From Kineosporia rhizophila (lineage in GTDB: Bacteria; Actinomycetota; Actinomycetes; Actinomycetales; Kineosporiaceae), in contig NZ_JAJSOH010000001.1 of NCBI RefSeq assembly GCF_021277265.1, forward strand, positions 372,001-436,000: DNA of 64,000 nt. The letters run 5' to 3'. A program made the position numbers and the translations under genes. The notes below the pieces were generated by a model. The model worked only from the letters and a program-made list of their open reading frames with translations. It had not been told where the DNA came from and made no database searches. This document shows positions 9,222 through 16,730 of this stretch, in pieces (within the stretch, counting starts at the first letter, position 1; every line of letters begins with the position of its first letter).

Positions 9222-10481
9222 GTGATCACGACCACCGAAGCTGCTGCCCCACCCATGAGAAGTCCACGCCTGCTCATGCTCAGGTCGATCGGCCTGTGCA
9301 CGCTCCTGGCCCTGCCCGCGATCATCACCCGGCTCTCCGGCGCCCACCCGGAACCGGTGCTCTCGATGATCCTCTACGGCGTGGCCGTGTTCGCCGCCTC
9401 GTTCCTGCTCGCCTGGGCCGCCGAGGCCGCCCAGGTGGACATCTCCGGCGGCCTGGCGATCGCCATCCTGGCCCTGATCGCCGTGCTGCCGGAGTACGCG
9501 GTCGACCTCTACTACGCCTACACCGCCGGCAGTAATCCCGAGTACGTGCAGTACGCCGCCGCGAACATGACCGGCTCGAACCGGCTCCTGCTGGGGCTCG
9601 GCTGGCCGGTCGTGGTGCTGGTGGGGCTGTGGGGCCTGCGCCGGCTGCGTGGGCGCACCACCCACGTGCTGCCCCTGAACCGGGGCAACCGGCTGGAACT
9701 GGGGTTCCTGCTGTTCGCCGGCATCTTCGCCTTCGTGATGCCGCTGACCGGCGAGATCCACCTGTGGATGGGCGTGATCCTGTTCGCCTGGTTCGCCTAC
9801 TACGCCTACCGGCTGAGCCGGGGCGCGGTCGAGGAACCGCATCTGCAGGGCACTTCCGCGGCCATCGGCGGTCTGCCCCGGCGACAGCGCCGGCTCACCC
9901 TGTTCGGCCTGTTCCTCTTCGCCGCGTTCATCGTGATGATCGCCGCCGAGCCGTTCGCGCACAGCCTGGTCGACGCCGGGGCCGACCTCGGGATCGACGA
10001 GTTCCTGCTGGTGCAGTGGGTCGCCCCGCTGGCCTCGGAGGCGCCGGAGTTCATCATCGCGATCATGTTCGCCTGGCGGGGCAACGCCGGGGCGGCCCTG
10101 GCCACGCTGATCTCCTCGAAGGTCAACCAGTGGACGCTCCTGGTCGGGTCGCTGCCGATCGCCTACCTGGCCGGTGGCGGCGAGACGGCTCTGCAGCTGG
10201 ACCACCGGCAGACCGAGGAGATGCTGCTGACCGCGGCCCAGACGATGATGGGGATCGCCCTCATCCTGGGGCTGCGGTTCCACCACTGGTCCGCCTGGAT
10301 CCTGTTGCTGCTGTTCATGGTTCAGTTCCCGGTGACCGGGACCGACGGCCGGCTGATCCTGTCCGCCGTCTACGGGGCGATCGCGCTGGCGGCGTTCGCC
10401 TGGCACTGGCGGCACATCTGGCCGACGCTCAAGGCCCCCTTCGCCAAGCTGGAGGAGGCGGAGCCCGACTCCTCCCAGTGA
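9222..10481 (+). CDS. CaCA-family cation exchanger, probable Mn2+/Ca2+ exporter
   Basis: Polytopic membrane protein of 419 aa, about 11 hydrophobic segments, with the two alpha-repeats of the Ca2+/cation antiporter family. Repeat 1 contains IAVLPEYAVD followed by AAANMTGSN; repeat 2 contains ASEAPEF followed by GNAGAALATLISSKVNQW. The paired acidic residues (LPE and APE) are the cation-binding glutamates of the family. Annotation pipelines would call it sodium/calcium or sodium:proton exchanger. The Mn2+ riboswitch in its leader argues that the physiological substrate is Mn2+, exported when cytoplasmic Mn2+ is high. The GTG at 9222 has GAGGGA ten bases upstream; an ATG at 9255 is an alternative that would remove 11 residues. 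Confidence 0.85.
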   Translation: MITTTEAAAPPMRSPRLLMLRSIGLCTLLALPAIITRLSGAHPEPVLSMILYGVAVFAASFLLAWAAEAAQVDISGGLAIAILALIAVLPEYAVDLYYAYTAGSNPEYVQYAAANMTGSNRLLLGLGWPVVVLVGLWGLRRLRGRTTHVLPLNRGNRLELGFLLFAGIFAFVMPLTGEIHLWMGVILFAWFAYYAYRLSRGAVEEPHLQGTSAAIGGLPRRQRRLTLFGLFLFAAFIVMIAAEPFAHSLVDAGADLGIDEFLLVQWVAPLASEAPEFIIAIMFAWRGNAGAALATLISSKVNQWTLLVGSLPIAYLAGGGETALQLDHRQTEEMLLTAAQTMMGIALILGLRFHHWSAWILLLLFMVQFPVTGTDGRLILSAVYGAIALAAFAWHWRHIWPTLKAPFAKLEEAEPDSSQ

Positions 10482-10491
10482 GGGCGTTCTC

Positions 10492-10517
10492 CGCGCGGGG
10501 CCCTCGGGCCCCGCGCG
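10492..10517. terminator. Bidirectional terminator hairpin
   Basis: A 12-bp perfect inverted repeat (CGCGCGGGGCCC and GGGCCCCGCGCG, 2-base loop) lies between the convergent 3' ends of the exchanger gene and the DinB-like gene. Confidence 0.7.
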
Positions 10518-10542
10518 CTCTCCCCCACGGCGCGCCCGGACT

Positions 10543-11106
10543 TCACCCCATGGTCTTCTGACCGTCGATCGACTCCCGGATGATGTCGGCGTGCCCGGAG
10601 TGCTGGGCGATCTCGCCGATCAGGTGCAGCAGCACCCGACGGGCCGACCAGGTGGCACCCGGGGTGAACCAGGGGGCCTCCGGCAGCGGGTGCGAGACGT
10701 CGAGGCTGGGCAGGGCGCGCACCACCGACTCGGTGCGCGCGGCCACTTCCTCCCACTCCGCCAGCACGCTCTCCAGCGTCTCGTCACCGACCAGCCGCCA
10801 CCCGTCCACCCAGAAGCCCGGGTCGGTCTCCCAGCCCTCGGGGAGAGCCATCGCCGCGGTGCCCTCGACGATGAACCGGGCCCAGTCGTTCTCGGTGTCC
10901 TTCAGGTGCTTGGCCAGCCCGACCAGCGTGAGCTGGCTGGCGGTGGGCCGGGAGCCGACCTGCTCGGCGCTGAGCTTCTGCAGGGTGAAGCGGAAGAAGT
11001 GCCGACGCTCGGCCAGCGTCTCGAGCAGCTCGGCGGCCTCCTGAGCCGGTCCGGCCGGTCCGGTGGGCTGGGAAGCGTCCTGGGCGGCGGTCTGAGTGAT
11101 CGACAT
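10543..11106 (-). CDS. DinB-like (DUF664) protein
   Basis: A 187-aa four-helix-bundle protein of the DinB/mycothiol-transferase superfamily. The three metal-ligand histidines can be placed: GLAKHLKD in helix 2 and the pair in the C-terminal AQHSGHAD segment. Actinobacterial DUF664 members are thought to be thiol (mycothiol)-dependent transferases or detoxification enzymes acting in the cytoplasm; the substrate here is unknown. The ATG at 11106 is preceded by GAAGGAGA, which overrules longer in-frame readings that reach 11388. It is a single-gene unit converging on the exchanger gene. Confidence 0.85.
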   Translation of the reverse strand: MSITQTAAQDASQPTGPAGPAQEAAELLETLAERRHFFRFTLQKLSAEQVGSRPTASQLTLVGLAKHLKDTENDWARFIVEGTAAMALPEGWETDPGFWVDGWRLVGDETLESVLAEWEEVAARTESVVRALPSLDVSHPLPEAPWFTPGATWSARRVLLHLIGEIAQHSGHADIIRESIDGQKTMG

Positions 11107-11411
11107 CTCGGTCTCCTTCGCAGGCTGGCCGACCCGCGTTCTCGGGCCGTTGGAAGAACCGTAGAGAGCCTTTAGGTCAGTTTCTTTCCGCATGAGACCC
11201 GTTCCGGGCAGCTCTTCGGCCGATTCCGCCACGACGGGCTGATCGTGACTCACCGTCAGTAATAGCGGCTCGAGTAGTCCGCTGTCTGGAGTAACCTGGA
11301 TCTCGTCGGCGGCATACCCGACATGATCGTCACGTTGTGGTAAGGGCGCGGAGCACGACGCGGTACCCCGCATCCACCACGCAAGCACTACGTTCAGGAT
11401 CGTTGCTTCCC
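11107..11411. other. Intergenic region between divergent genes
   Basis: Contains the leaders of the DinB-like gene (minus strand) and the small gene at 11412 (plus strand). I see no clear inverted repeat or RNA motif, and no convincing promoter hexamers. Confidence 0.4.
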
Positions 11412-11660
11412 ATGGCTGAGAACCTCACCACCGCCGACCTCCCTCAGTTCGTCGCCGTTTCCCCGGGCACCGTCCTGGAGAGCGGGCGGTTCGAGCTCAG
11501 GGTCACGATTCCCTCCAGCCGCTTCACCCGGAGCACGCAGGTCGACGTGAACCACAGCGCCACCGTCGCCTCCATCGAGCGCAACCTCAGCGACCGCTAC
11601 GGCGAGTGCGTCGAGGTGGTCAACGCCCGATGCATCAAGAGCAGCATCAAGAGCAGCTGA
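11412..11660 (+). CDS. Small protein of unknown function
   Basis: An 82-aa protein starting at ATG 11412 (MAENLTTADLPQF). It is acidic-to-neutral, without signal peptide or membrane segment, and ends in a short duplicated peptide (IKSS twice) encoded by a 12-bp direct repeat. Third-position GC is high across the frame, supporting coding. No family is recognised; length and composition would suit a small cytosolic regulator. The antisense frame (11394-11735) is also open but has no ribosome binding site and is treated as a shadow. Confidence 0.5.
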   Translation: MAENLTTADLPQFVAVSPGTVLESGRFELRVTIPSSRFTRSTQVDVNHSATVASIERNLSDRYGECVEVVNARCIKSSIKSS

Positions 11661-12175
11661 GAGCTCACACTTCAGACCCGTCGTACGAGGCCGGTCGGGG
11701 GCATCTACCCCCGCGCCGGCCTCAGTGACGTCCACCCCTGGTCACCGGCGTGAGCCAGCCGGACACGAGTGGTGTTCGTGGGTTTCACCAGCTCAAATTT
11801 GCCCTATCCCGGCCTTATCAATCTGCCGAACGGTGCACGTGACTGCGCTTCCTGCAGCAAGCTAGGAGCGCCGAAACTGACGTCGGGAAGCCGGGGGGAT
11901 CAGCATGTGCGAGGCACGGGGAGAACCTGCCGGCGAACGGGCAGCAGATGGAGCCGAAGGGGCAGCATTGCTGCTCCTGATGTCGCCTCAGGCAGGATCT
12001 GCCTGTTAGCGTCCGATGAGTAACGCCTGCGAGCCATCGCCCGATGTACAGCATAGTGCACTTCCCGTGGCGAACCGGGCGAGCCGGTCAGCAGGTCCTC
12101 CAGCCCCAGTCAGACAGCCCCCAGCCAGACAGCACAGACAGCGCGGAGTTCGGCTCCGGCAGACGAGAGCGAGCC
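11661..12175. other. Intergenic region, nothing assigned
   Basis: 515 bp with lower GC (for example TCAAATTTGCCCTATC at 11792-11807) between the small gene and the secreted-protein gene. It probably holds the promoter and a long leader for the latter. I compared the G-rich stretch at 11880-12000 with known actinobacterial riboswitch motifs and found no convincing match. Confidence 0.4.
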
Positions 12176-12955
12176 ATGAGGTACGTCGGTAGACATCGGG
12201 CGCCCCGCCCCCTCTTGCTGCGCCGCCCCATCGTCGGTGGGGTCGCAGCGGCCGTTGTCGTGGTCGTTCCCGCCTGGGCGGTGACCGGTCCGCTGAGCGG
12301 TCCTACCGACAAGACCCGCAACGCCTCGGTCAACCTCGCCGACGGCACCGAACTGCCGGCCTCCACCGACGCCTCGGCCGACGACGAGGACATCGACACC
12401 GCCGACGTGCCCACCACCGGCCCCACCGGCTCCCCGTCGGCCGGGCAGGAGGTCAAGACCCGCACCGAGGTGGTCACCACGACCACCACCGACGCCGCGG
12501 GCAACCCGGTGGTCACCTCCACCACGCGCACCGTCGTGATCCCGCCCGACGAGGACGAGCCGACCGGCAGCAACCCGACGAAGACCACGAAGACCACCAA
12601 GCCGGGCAAGCCGTCGAGCACCACCAAGACCACGACGTCGAAGCCGACGAAGACCACCAGCCAGCCCACGAAGACCACGTCGAAGCCGACCAGCACCTCC
12701 ACCACCACGAGCAAGCCTCCGGTGGAGACGTCGGAACCCACGTCCGAGCCGACCAAGACGACCGACGAGCCGACCAAGACCACGCCGGTCGAGACCACGA
12801 GCGACGACGAGACCACGACCAAGCCCGACACGGTCGGCATCGACACGAGCTCGACCACCACCTCGGCCACGGAAACGGCCTCGACGACCGCCTCGAAGGC
12901 GATTCTGACCCTGGCCGCGCTGGCCGACCCGACCAACCTTCTGGGCTGGTCGTAG
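12176..12955 (+). CDS. Secreted or membrane-anchored Thr/Lys/Pro-rich protein
   Basis: A 259-aa protein with an N-terminal basic segment, one hydrophobic helix (about residues 20-37, AAAVVVVVPAW) and then an extended low-complexity region built from KTT, KPT, TSKP and EPT repeats (about 130-225), ending in a moderately hydrophobic C-terminus. The arrangement fits a signal sequence or anchor plus a disordered, possibly O-mannosylated, cell-wall-spanning stalk. No catalytic domain is visible. The ATG at 12176 places the hydrophobic helix at the usual distance from the N-terminus; the in-frame start at 12044 would add 44 residues and lacks a ribosome binding site. Function unknown. Confidence 0.7.
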   Translation: MRYVGRHRAPRPLLLRRPIVGGVAAAVVVVVPAWAVTGPLSGPTDKTRNASVNLADGTELPASTDASADDEDIDTADVPTTGPTGSPSAGQEVKTRTEVVTTTTTDAAGNPVVTSTTRTVVIPPDEDEPTGSNPTKTTKTTKPGKPSSTTKTTTSKPTKTTSQPTKTTSKPTSTSTTTSKPPVETSEPTSEPTKTTDEPTKTTPVETTSDDETTTKPDTVGIDTSSTTTSATETASTTASKAILTLAALADPTNLLGWS

Positions 12956-13034
12956 GCCGGTTCACTGCCCGCGCACGGCACGGAGCCGGCCACCGGTCGG
13001 TGCTGATGGGGTGCCCGCTGCACCAGCGGACCCA

Positions 13035-13396
13035 GAATTCACGTCGGGCCCGATCCGCCCGCCCGCCACCGGCGAACCCGGAACTCACGTCAAGCTTGAT
13101 CCGCCCGCCCCGCCACACCCGGCAAACCCGGAGCTCACCTCGGGCCTGATCCGCCGCCCCGTCACACCCGGCGAACCCCGGAACTCACCTCAGGCCTGAT
13201 CCGCTCGCCCCGCTACACCCGGCGAACCCCGGAACTCACCTCAGGCCCAATCCGCTCGCCCCGTCACACCCGGCGAGCCCAGAACTCACCTCTGGCCTGA
13301 TCCGCCCGCCCCGCCACCGGTGAACCCGGAAACTCACGTCGGGCCTGATCCCCCACCCCGCCACACCCGGCGAACTCAGAATTCACATCAGGCCGG
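13035..13396. repeat. Tandem repeat array, about 8 copies of a 46-51 bp unit
   Basis: Copies begin near 13035, 13081, 13131, 13181, 13232, 13282, 13330 and 13379, each starting with a GAAYTCAC-like box, followed by a TCRGGCCTGATCCGC box and a CACCCGGCGAACCC box. Units are contiguous and diverge by a few bases each. There are no unique spacers, so it is not a CRISPR array. It is intergenic; an apparent 62-aa frame through it has no ribosome binding site. Confidence 0.85.
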
Positions 13397-13980
13397 TCGG
13401 CCATCCGCCGTGCCGGATGCCGCGGCTATCACCTGCGGCTCGGCTCGACCAGGGCCCCAGTTCGCCCGGTGCTGCGTCCAGTCGGCCAGAACGTGAGTCT
13501 GGTCCAGTTCGACCAACACTTCACCGAGCAGCAGTTCCAGGACGTGGCAACGCCGGCCTGACACCCTCCGCGAATCGCATCACATTCATGATCTGCGATC
13601 GCATCGGGCCAGCTGCCTGTCGCAAGGCCGGCAATGAGCCGTCCGACCAAACCACCAGGCCACCCCAACAACAACAGCCAGGCTCTGGATCACCAATTAC
13701 CTCTCCGGCTCCAAGGCACTGAACGCCCCAGGCGGACTTCACGTGGGAGCGGGCCTTGAGAGGCGAACCTCAGCAGGCTCCCGGACGCACCTGCGCGTGC
13801 CCCCTGCCGTCGGAACCCCGGCAGAACGTTGTCGAGAAAACAGAACTTGGCTCGGACAAAGTCATATTCGCCCGCGAGTGGGTGTTTTCCACTAGCCTGC
13901 TATGAAAAGCCGAAAACCGCCGAGGCCCTGGTCGGCCCCGGCGGTCACGGGTTATCGGGTGTTGTCGTCGTGGACCTTGT
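13397..13980. other. Intergenic region with a possible eroded coding fragment
   Basis: From about 13397 to the TGA at 13559-13561 the plus strand has an open frame without a start codon whose last part (ending QHFTEQQFQDVATPA) has protein-like composition. It may be the 3' end of a decayed gene, but I cannot name a family. The rest to 13980 shows no gene. Confidence 0.3.
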
Positions 13981-14190
13981 TCAGTCCTCGTCGAGCCTCT
14001 GCTGCGGGATCCCAGCCAGCAAGGCCCGAACTTCCGACTCGCGGTAGCGGCGATGGCCACCGAGCGTTCGGATCGAAGAGAGCTTGCCGGCTTTGGCCCA
14101 CCGGGTGACGGTCTTCGGATCGACACGGAATAGCGCGGCAACCTCAGCCGGTGTGAGCAGCGGCTCGGCGTCGGGCGATCGGGTGGTCAT
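13981..14190 (-). CDS. bldC: BldC-family MerR-like DNA-binding regulator
   Basis: A 69-aa protein almost identical in layout to Streptomyces BldC: PLLTPAEVAALFRVDPKTVTRWAKAG forms the helix-turn-helix and the IRTLGGHRRYRESEV segment the wing. BldC binds direct repeats cooperatively and controls the timing of development in Streptomyces. The ATG at 14190 has GGAGG five bases upstream and gives the family's standard length; an in-frame start at 14232 would add 14 unconserved residues. Its position near DUF3073, purM and purF matches the Streptomyces arrangement. Confidence 0.95.
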   Translation of the reverse strand: MTTRSPDAEPLLTPAEVAALFRVDPKTVTRWAKAGKLSSIRTLGGHRRYRESEVRALLAGIPQQRLDED

Positions 14191-15051
14191 GTCAGCCTCC
14201 ATGAACGGGGCGGATACCCCGGCTTCCGACATCGTGCCTTGTTAGGACACGTCGCGGGAACAATCCAGACGGATGATCCCCCATCAGGAGGAAGCATGAC
14301 GTTGGTTGTGTACGTACGGTCACGGCATGGCACCTTACAGTGATCGAACCACGAATGTGGCCCATCCGACACGCCACGCGGGTCGGTTCTAACCTTCGCT
14401 CTCGTGAGCACTCCCTCGATAGGCGATCTGCCTGCCGAACACCGCCTACATGCCCCGCAACCGGGCTGGACGTTCTTGGCCAGACCACAGCAAATCCCCT
14501 CGAGAGCGGCGTGTACCCCACTAAATCAGCCATCACTGTGTGGAGCATCCCCGAAGCACTCAGATCCATATTCTCAGATCCGAAGAGGACGAAGCGTCAC
14601 GGTACGACTTCTGAGTGAAGTGACACCTGTGAGTGACGCCTGACTCACGGTCTATCGCTGGTGACCACGAGCCGACCCCCCGGCGATCGCGAACAGCTTC
14701 GCGGCGTGTTGCCTACGATTAGGACATAGCTATCAAACCATGCGGAAGCGCCGATCGCTGCCCCCGCCCGTCATGTGAGACCGGCCACTGCCCGGACAGG
14801 CAACAACGAGCCGGCCGGGCTCTCCCGGAGCGGCGGGGTGAGCGTCCCACGCAGGTTGCACGTAGGATGGGCAGTGCAAGCCCGCGGTCGGCAAACGGGT
14901 CACGGCTTCCCCTGGGTGGGTAAGCCGTTCCAACCGGGATGCCGGAACCGCACCAGACGATGTAGCGTTTGGCGTCACGAGAGACTGATGACCACTCCGG
15001 GGCCGCGCCATGTGCGCCTGCGCCGGGTCGACGTTTAAGGGGGTCGACGCC
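14191..15051. other. Long intergenic region between bldC and the DUF3073 gene
   Basis: 861 bp with no convincing gene apart from a 15-codon ORF (14296-14343). It must contain the bldC promoter and the promoter of the DUF3073 gene. The leader of the latter could be several hundred bases long. Frames such as 14404-14643 lack ribosome binding sites and family resemblance. Confidence 0.5.
14296..14343 (+). CDS. Putative 15-aa micro-ORF with strong ribosome binding site
   Basis: ATG at 14296 preceded by AGGAGGAAGC, the strongest Shine-Dalgarno match in this region, followed by 15 codons (MTLVVYVRSRHGTLQ) and TGA at 14341-14343. It has no recognisable family and no structural gene follows closely, so it may be a small protein, a leader peptide, or chance. 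Confidence 0.3.
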   Translation: MTLVVYVRSRHGTLQ

Positions 15052-15264
15052 ATGGGGCGCGGCCGTCAGAAGGCCAAGCAGACGAAGGTCGCTAGGGAGC
15101 TGAAGTACTACAGCCCCAGCACCGACTATGACGCCTTACAGAGGGAACTCGGCCATGGGGACCATCGCTCGAGCCCGCCCGTGGACGACACGGATGCCGG
15201 GCGCGAAGACGACGGCGAATATGACGAGTACGCGGACTGGGCATCCAACGGTCGTCGTCATTGA
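15052..15264 (+). CDS. DUF3073 family protein
   Basis: A 70-aa basic-then-acidic protein starting MGRGRQKAKQTKVARELKYY, the hallmark of DUF3073, followed by the STDYDALQREL segment and an acidic tail. The family is restricted to Actinobacteria, typically lies beside purM, and has no known function. Its charged N-terminus suggests nucleic-acid or ribosome contact, which is speculation. The ATG at 15052 has AAGGGGG eight bases upstream; the in-frame start at 15010 adds 14 unconserved residues. It converges on purM across two hairpins. Confidence 0.9.
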   Translation: MGRGRQKAKQTKVARELKYYSPSTDYDALQRELGHGDHRSSPPVDDTDAGREDDGEYDEYADWASNGRRH

Positions 15265-15269
15265 CTACT

Positions 15270-15310
15270 GACTCGATCCCCGGTGCCCGTCGGGTGCCGG
15301 GGATCGAGTC
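15270..15310 (+). terminator. Terminator of the DUF3073 gene
   Basis: A perfect 14-bp stem (GACTCGATCCCCGG at 15270-15283 and CCGGGGATCGAGTC at 15297-15310) begins five bases after the stop codon. The U-tract is weak, as is common in actinobacteria. Confidence 0.8.
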
Positions 15311-15427
15311 TGTCAAGGTGACTCCGGTGGACAGCTGGTCTTCCTGAGCACAGGTCGTCTGCACCAGGCGATGAGAAGTACGCATGCTGACCTGCCATGA
15401 CGAGGTGGCTGGTCTTTCCATGCTCGA

Positions 15428-15461
15428 GACGGGTCCGGCACCTTCGGGTGCCGAATCCGTC
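15428..15461 (-). terminator. Terminator of the purF-purM unit
   Basis: A 15-bp stem (15428-15442 with 15447-15461) closed by a TTCG tetraloop, with two positions forming G-U pairs in RNA, lies 45 bases beyond the purM stop. Confidence 0.75.
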
Positions 15462-15505
15462 TTTCTCATGCCCGCGTACCTGCCGCCTACCGCCTGAGCC
15501 GCCGC

Positions 15506-16630
15506 TCAGGCGCCGCGGTACTCCCCGACCAGCCGGACCGAACCGCCGTCCACACCCTTGGTGCCCTGGACGGTGCCTTCGCCGGTCTGCCCGTCGGGCG
15601 CCGAGACCTGCCCCAGTACCCAGGCGGGAAGGTTGCGGCCGGCGAAGATCTCCAGCGCGCGGTCGGCCACGGCCGGATCGACCACCAGGACCATGCCCAC
15701 CCCGAGGTTGAACGTGCCCTCGGCGTCCAGCAGCGGCACCGAACCGAGCTTCATGATCAGGTCGAAGACCGGCTGCGGGGCCCAGGTGGAGCGCTCGAGG
15801 ACGGCGCTGGTGCCCGCCGGCAGGACCCGGGCGAGGTTGGCCGCGAGCCCGCCCCCGGTGACGTGTGACACCGCGTGCAGGTCGTGGCCCAGCGCCTCGG
15901 CCGCGGCCAGGACGTCGGCGGTGTAGATCCGGGTGGGCTCCAGCAGCTCCTGGCCGATGGTGCGGCCGAGCTCGGGCACCTCCCGCTCCAGCGACCAGCC
16001 GGCCTGCTTCAGCACGCCACGCACCAGGGAGTAGCCGTTGGAGTGCAGACCGGACGAGGCCAGGCCGATCACCACGTCGCCGACCCGCACCCGCTCGGGT
16101 GAGAGCACCGACTCGGCCTCGACCACCCCGGTCGCCGCCCCGGCGACGTCGTACTCGTCCGCCGCCATCAGACCCGGGTGTTCGGCCGTCTCGCCGCCGA
16201 CCAGCGCCGTACCGGCCAGCTCACAGCCCTTGGCGATGCCGCTGACGATGGCCGCGATGCGCTCCGGCACGACCTTGCCGACCGCGATGTAGTCGGTCAT
16301 GAAGAGCGGACGGGCCCCGCACACGACGATGTCGTCCACCACCATGCCGACCAGGTCGATCCCGATCGTGTCGTGGATGTCCAGGGCCCGGGCGATGGCG
16401 ATCTTCGTGCCCACGCCGTCGGTGCTGGTGGCCAGCAGCGGCCGCTGGTACCTGGTCAGGAAACTTGCGTCGTACAGGCCGGCGAAGCCGCCCAGGCCGC
16501 CCAGGACCTCGGGGCCGTGGGTGCGCCGCACCGACGCCTTCATCAGCTCGACCGCCCGGTCACCGGCCTCGGTGTCGACACCGGCGGAGGCATAGGTCAG
16601 GGCCGTGGTACCCGGCTCGGCTGAAGCCAC
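15506..16630 (-). CDS. purM: Phosphoribosylformylglycinamidine cyclo-ligase (AIR synthetase)
   Basis: PurM, 374 aa, closes the imidazole ring of aminoimidazole ribonucleotide using ATP, step five of purine synthesis. Visible motifs are YASAGVD at the N-terminus, STDGVGTK, GMVVDDIVVCGA with the active-site Asp pair, and GGETAEHPG. The reading frame is open upstream to 16945, but conservation starts at YASAG, so the GTG at 16630 (VASAEPG, with AAGG about nine bases upstream) is chosen; GTG 16639 is a near alternative. It lies about 100 bp downstream of purF on the same strand and is probably co-transcribed with it. Confidence 0.95.
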   Translation of the reverse strand: MASAEPGTTALTYASAGVDTEAGDRAVELMKASVRRTHGPEVLGGLGGFAGLYDASFLTRYQRPLLATSTDGVGTKIAIARALDIHDTIGIDLVGMVVDDIVVCGARPLFMTDYIAVGKVVPERIAAIVSGIAKGCELAGTALVGGETAEHPGLMAADEYDVAGAATGVVEAESVLSPERVRVGDVVIGLASSGLHSNGYSLVRGVLKQAGWSLEREVPELGRTIGQELLEPTRIYTADVLAAAEALGHDLHAVSHVTGGGLAANLARVLPAGTSAVLERSTWAPQPVFDLIMKLGSVPLLDAEGTFNLGVGMVLVVDPAVADRALEIFAGRNLPAWVLGQVSAPDGQTGEGTVQGTKGVDGGSVRLVGEYRGA

Positions 16631-16730
16631 AATGATCACCTTACTTGGTTCAACGGCCGACGGACCGTCGTCGTCACCGTCGCGGGGACGGGAGGAACGG
16701 TCTACGCCGGAGGACGGAGGCTGACGTTCG

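Noticed and set aside
11830-12040. Cyclic di-AMP or other riboswitch before the secreted-protein gene
   Set aside because: G-rich segments occur, but the conserved motif order of these riboswitches is not present.
13035-13396. CRISPR array
   Set aside because: Repeat units are contiguous and differ from one another; no unique spacers and no cas genes nearby.
14404-14643. 79-aa frame between bldC and DUF3073
   Set aside because: No ribosome binding site, no family and no codon bias like its neighbours.
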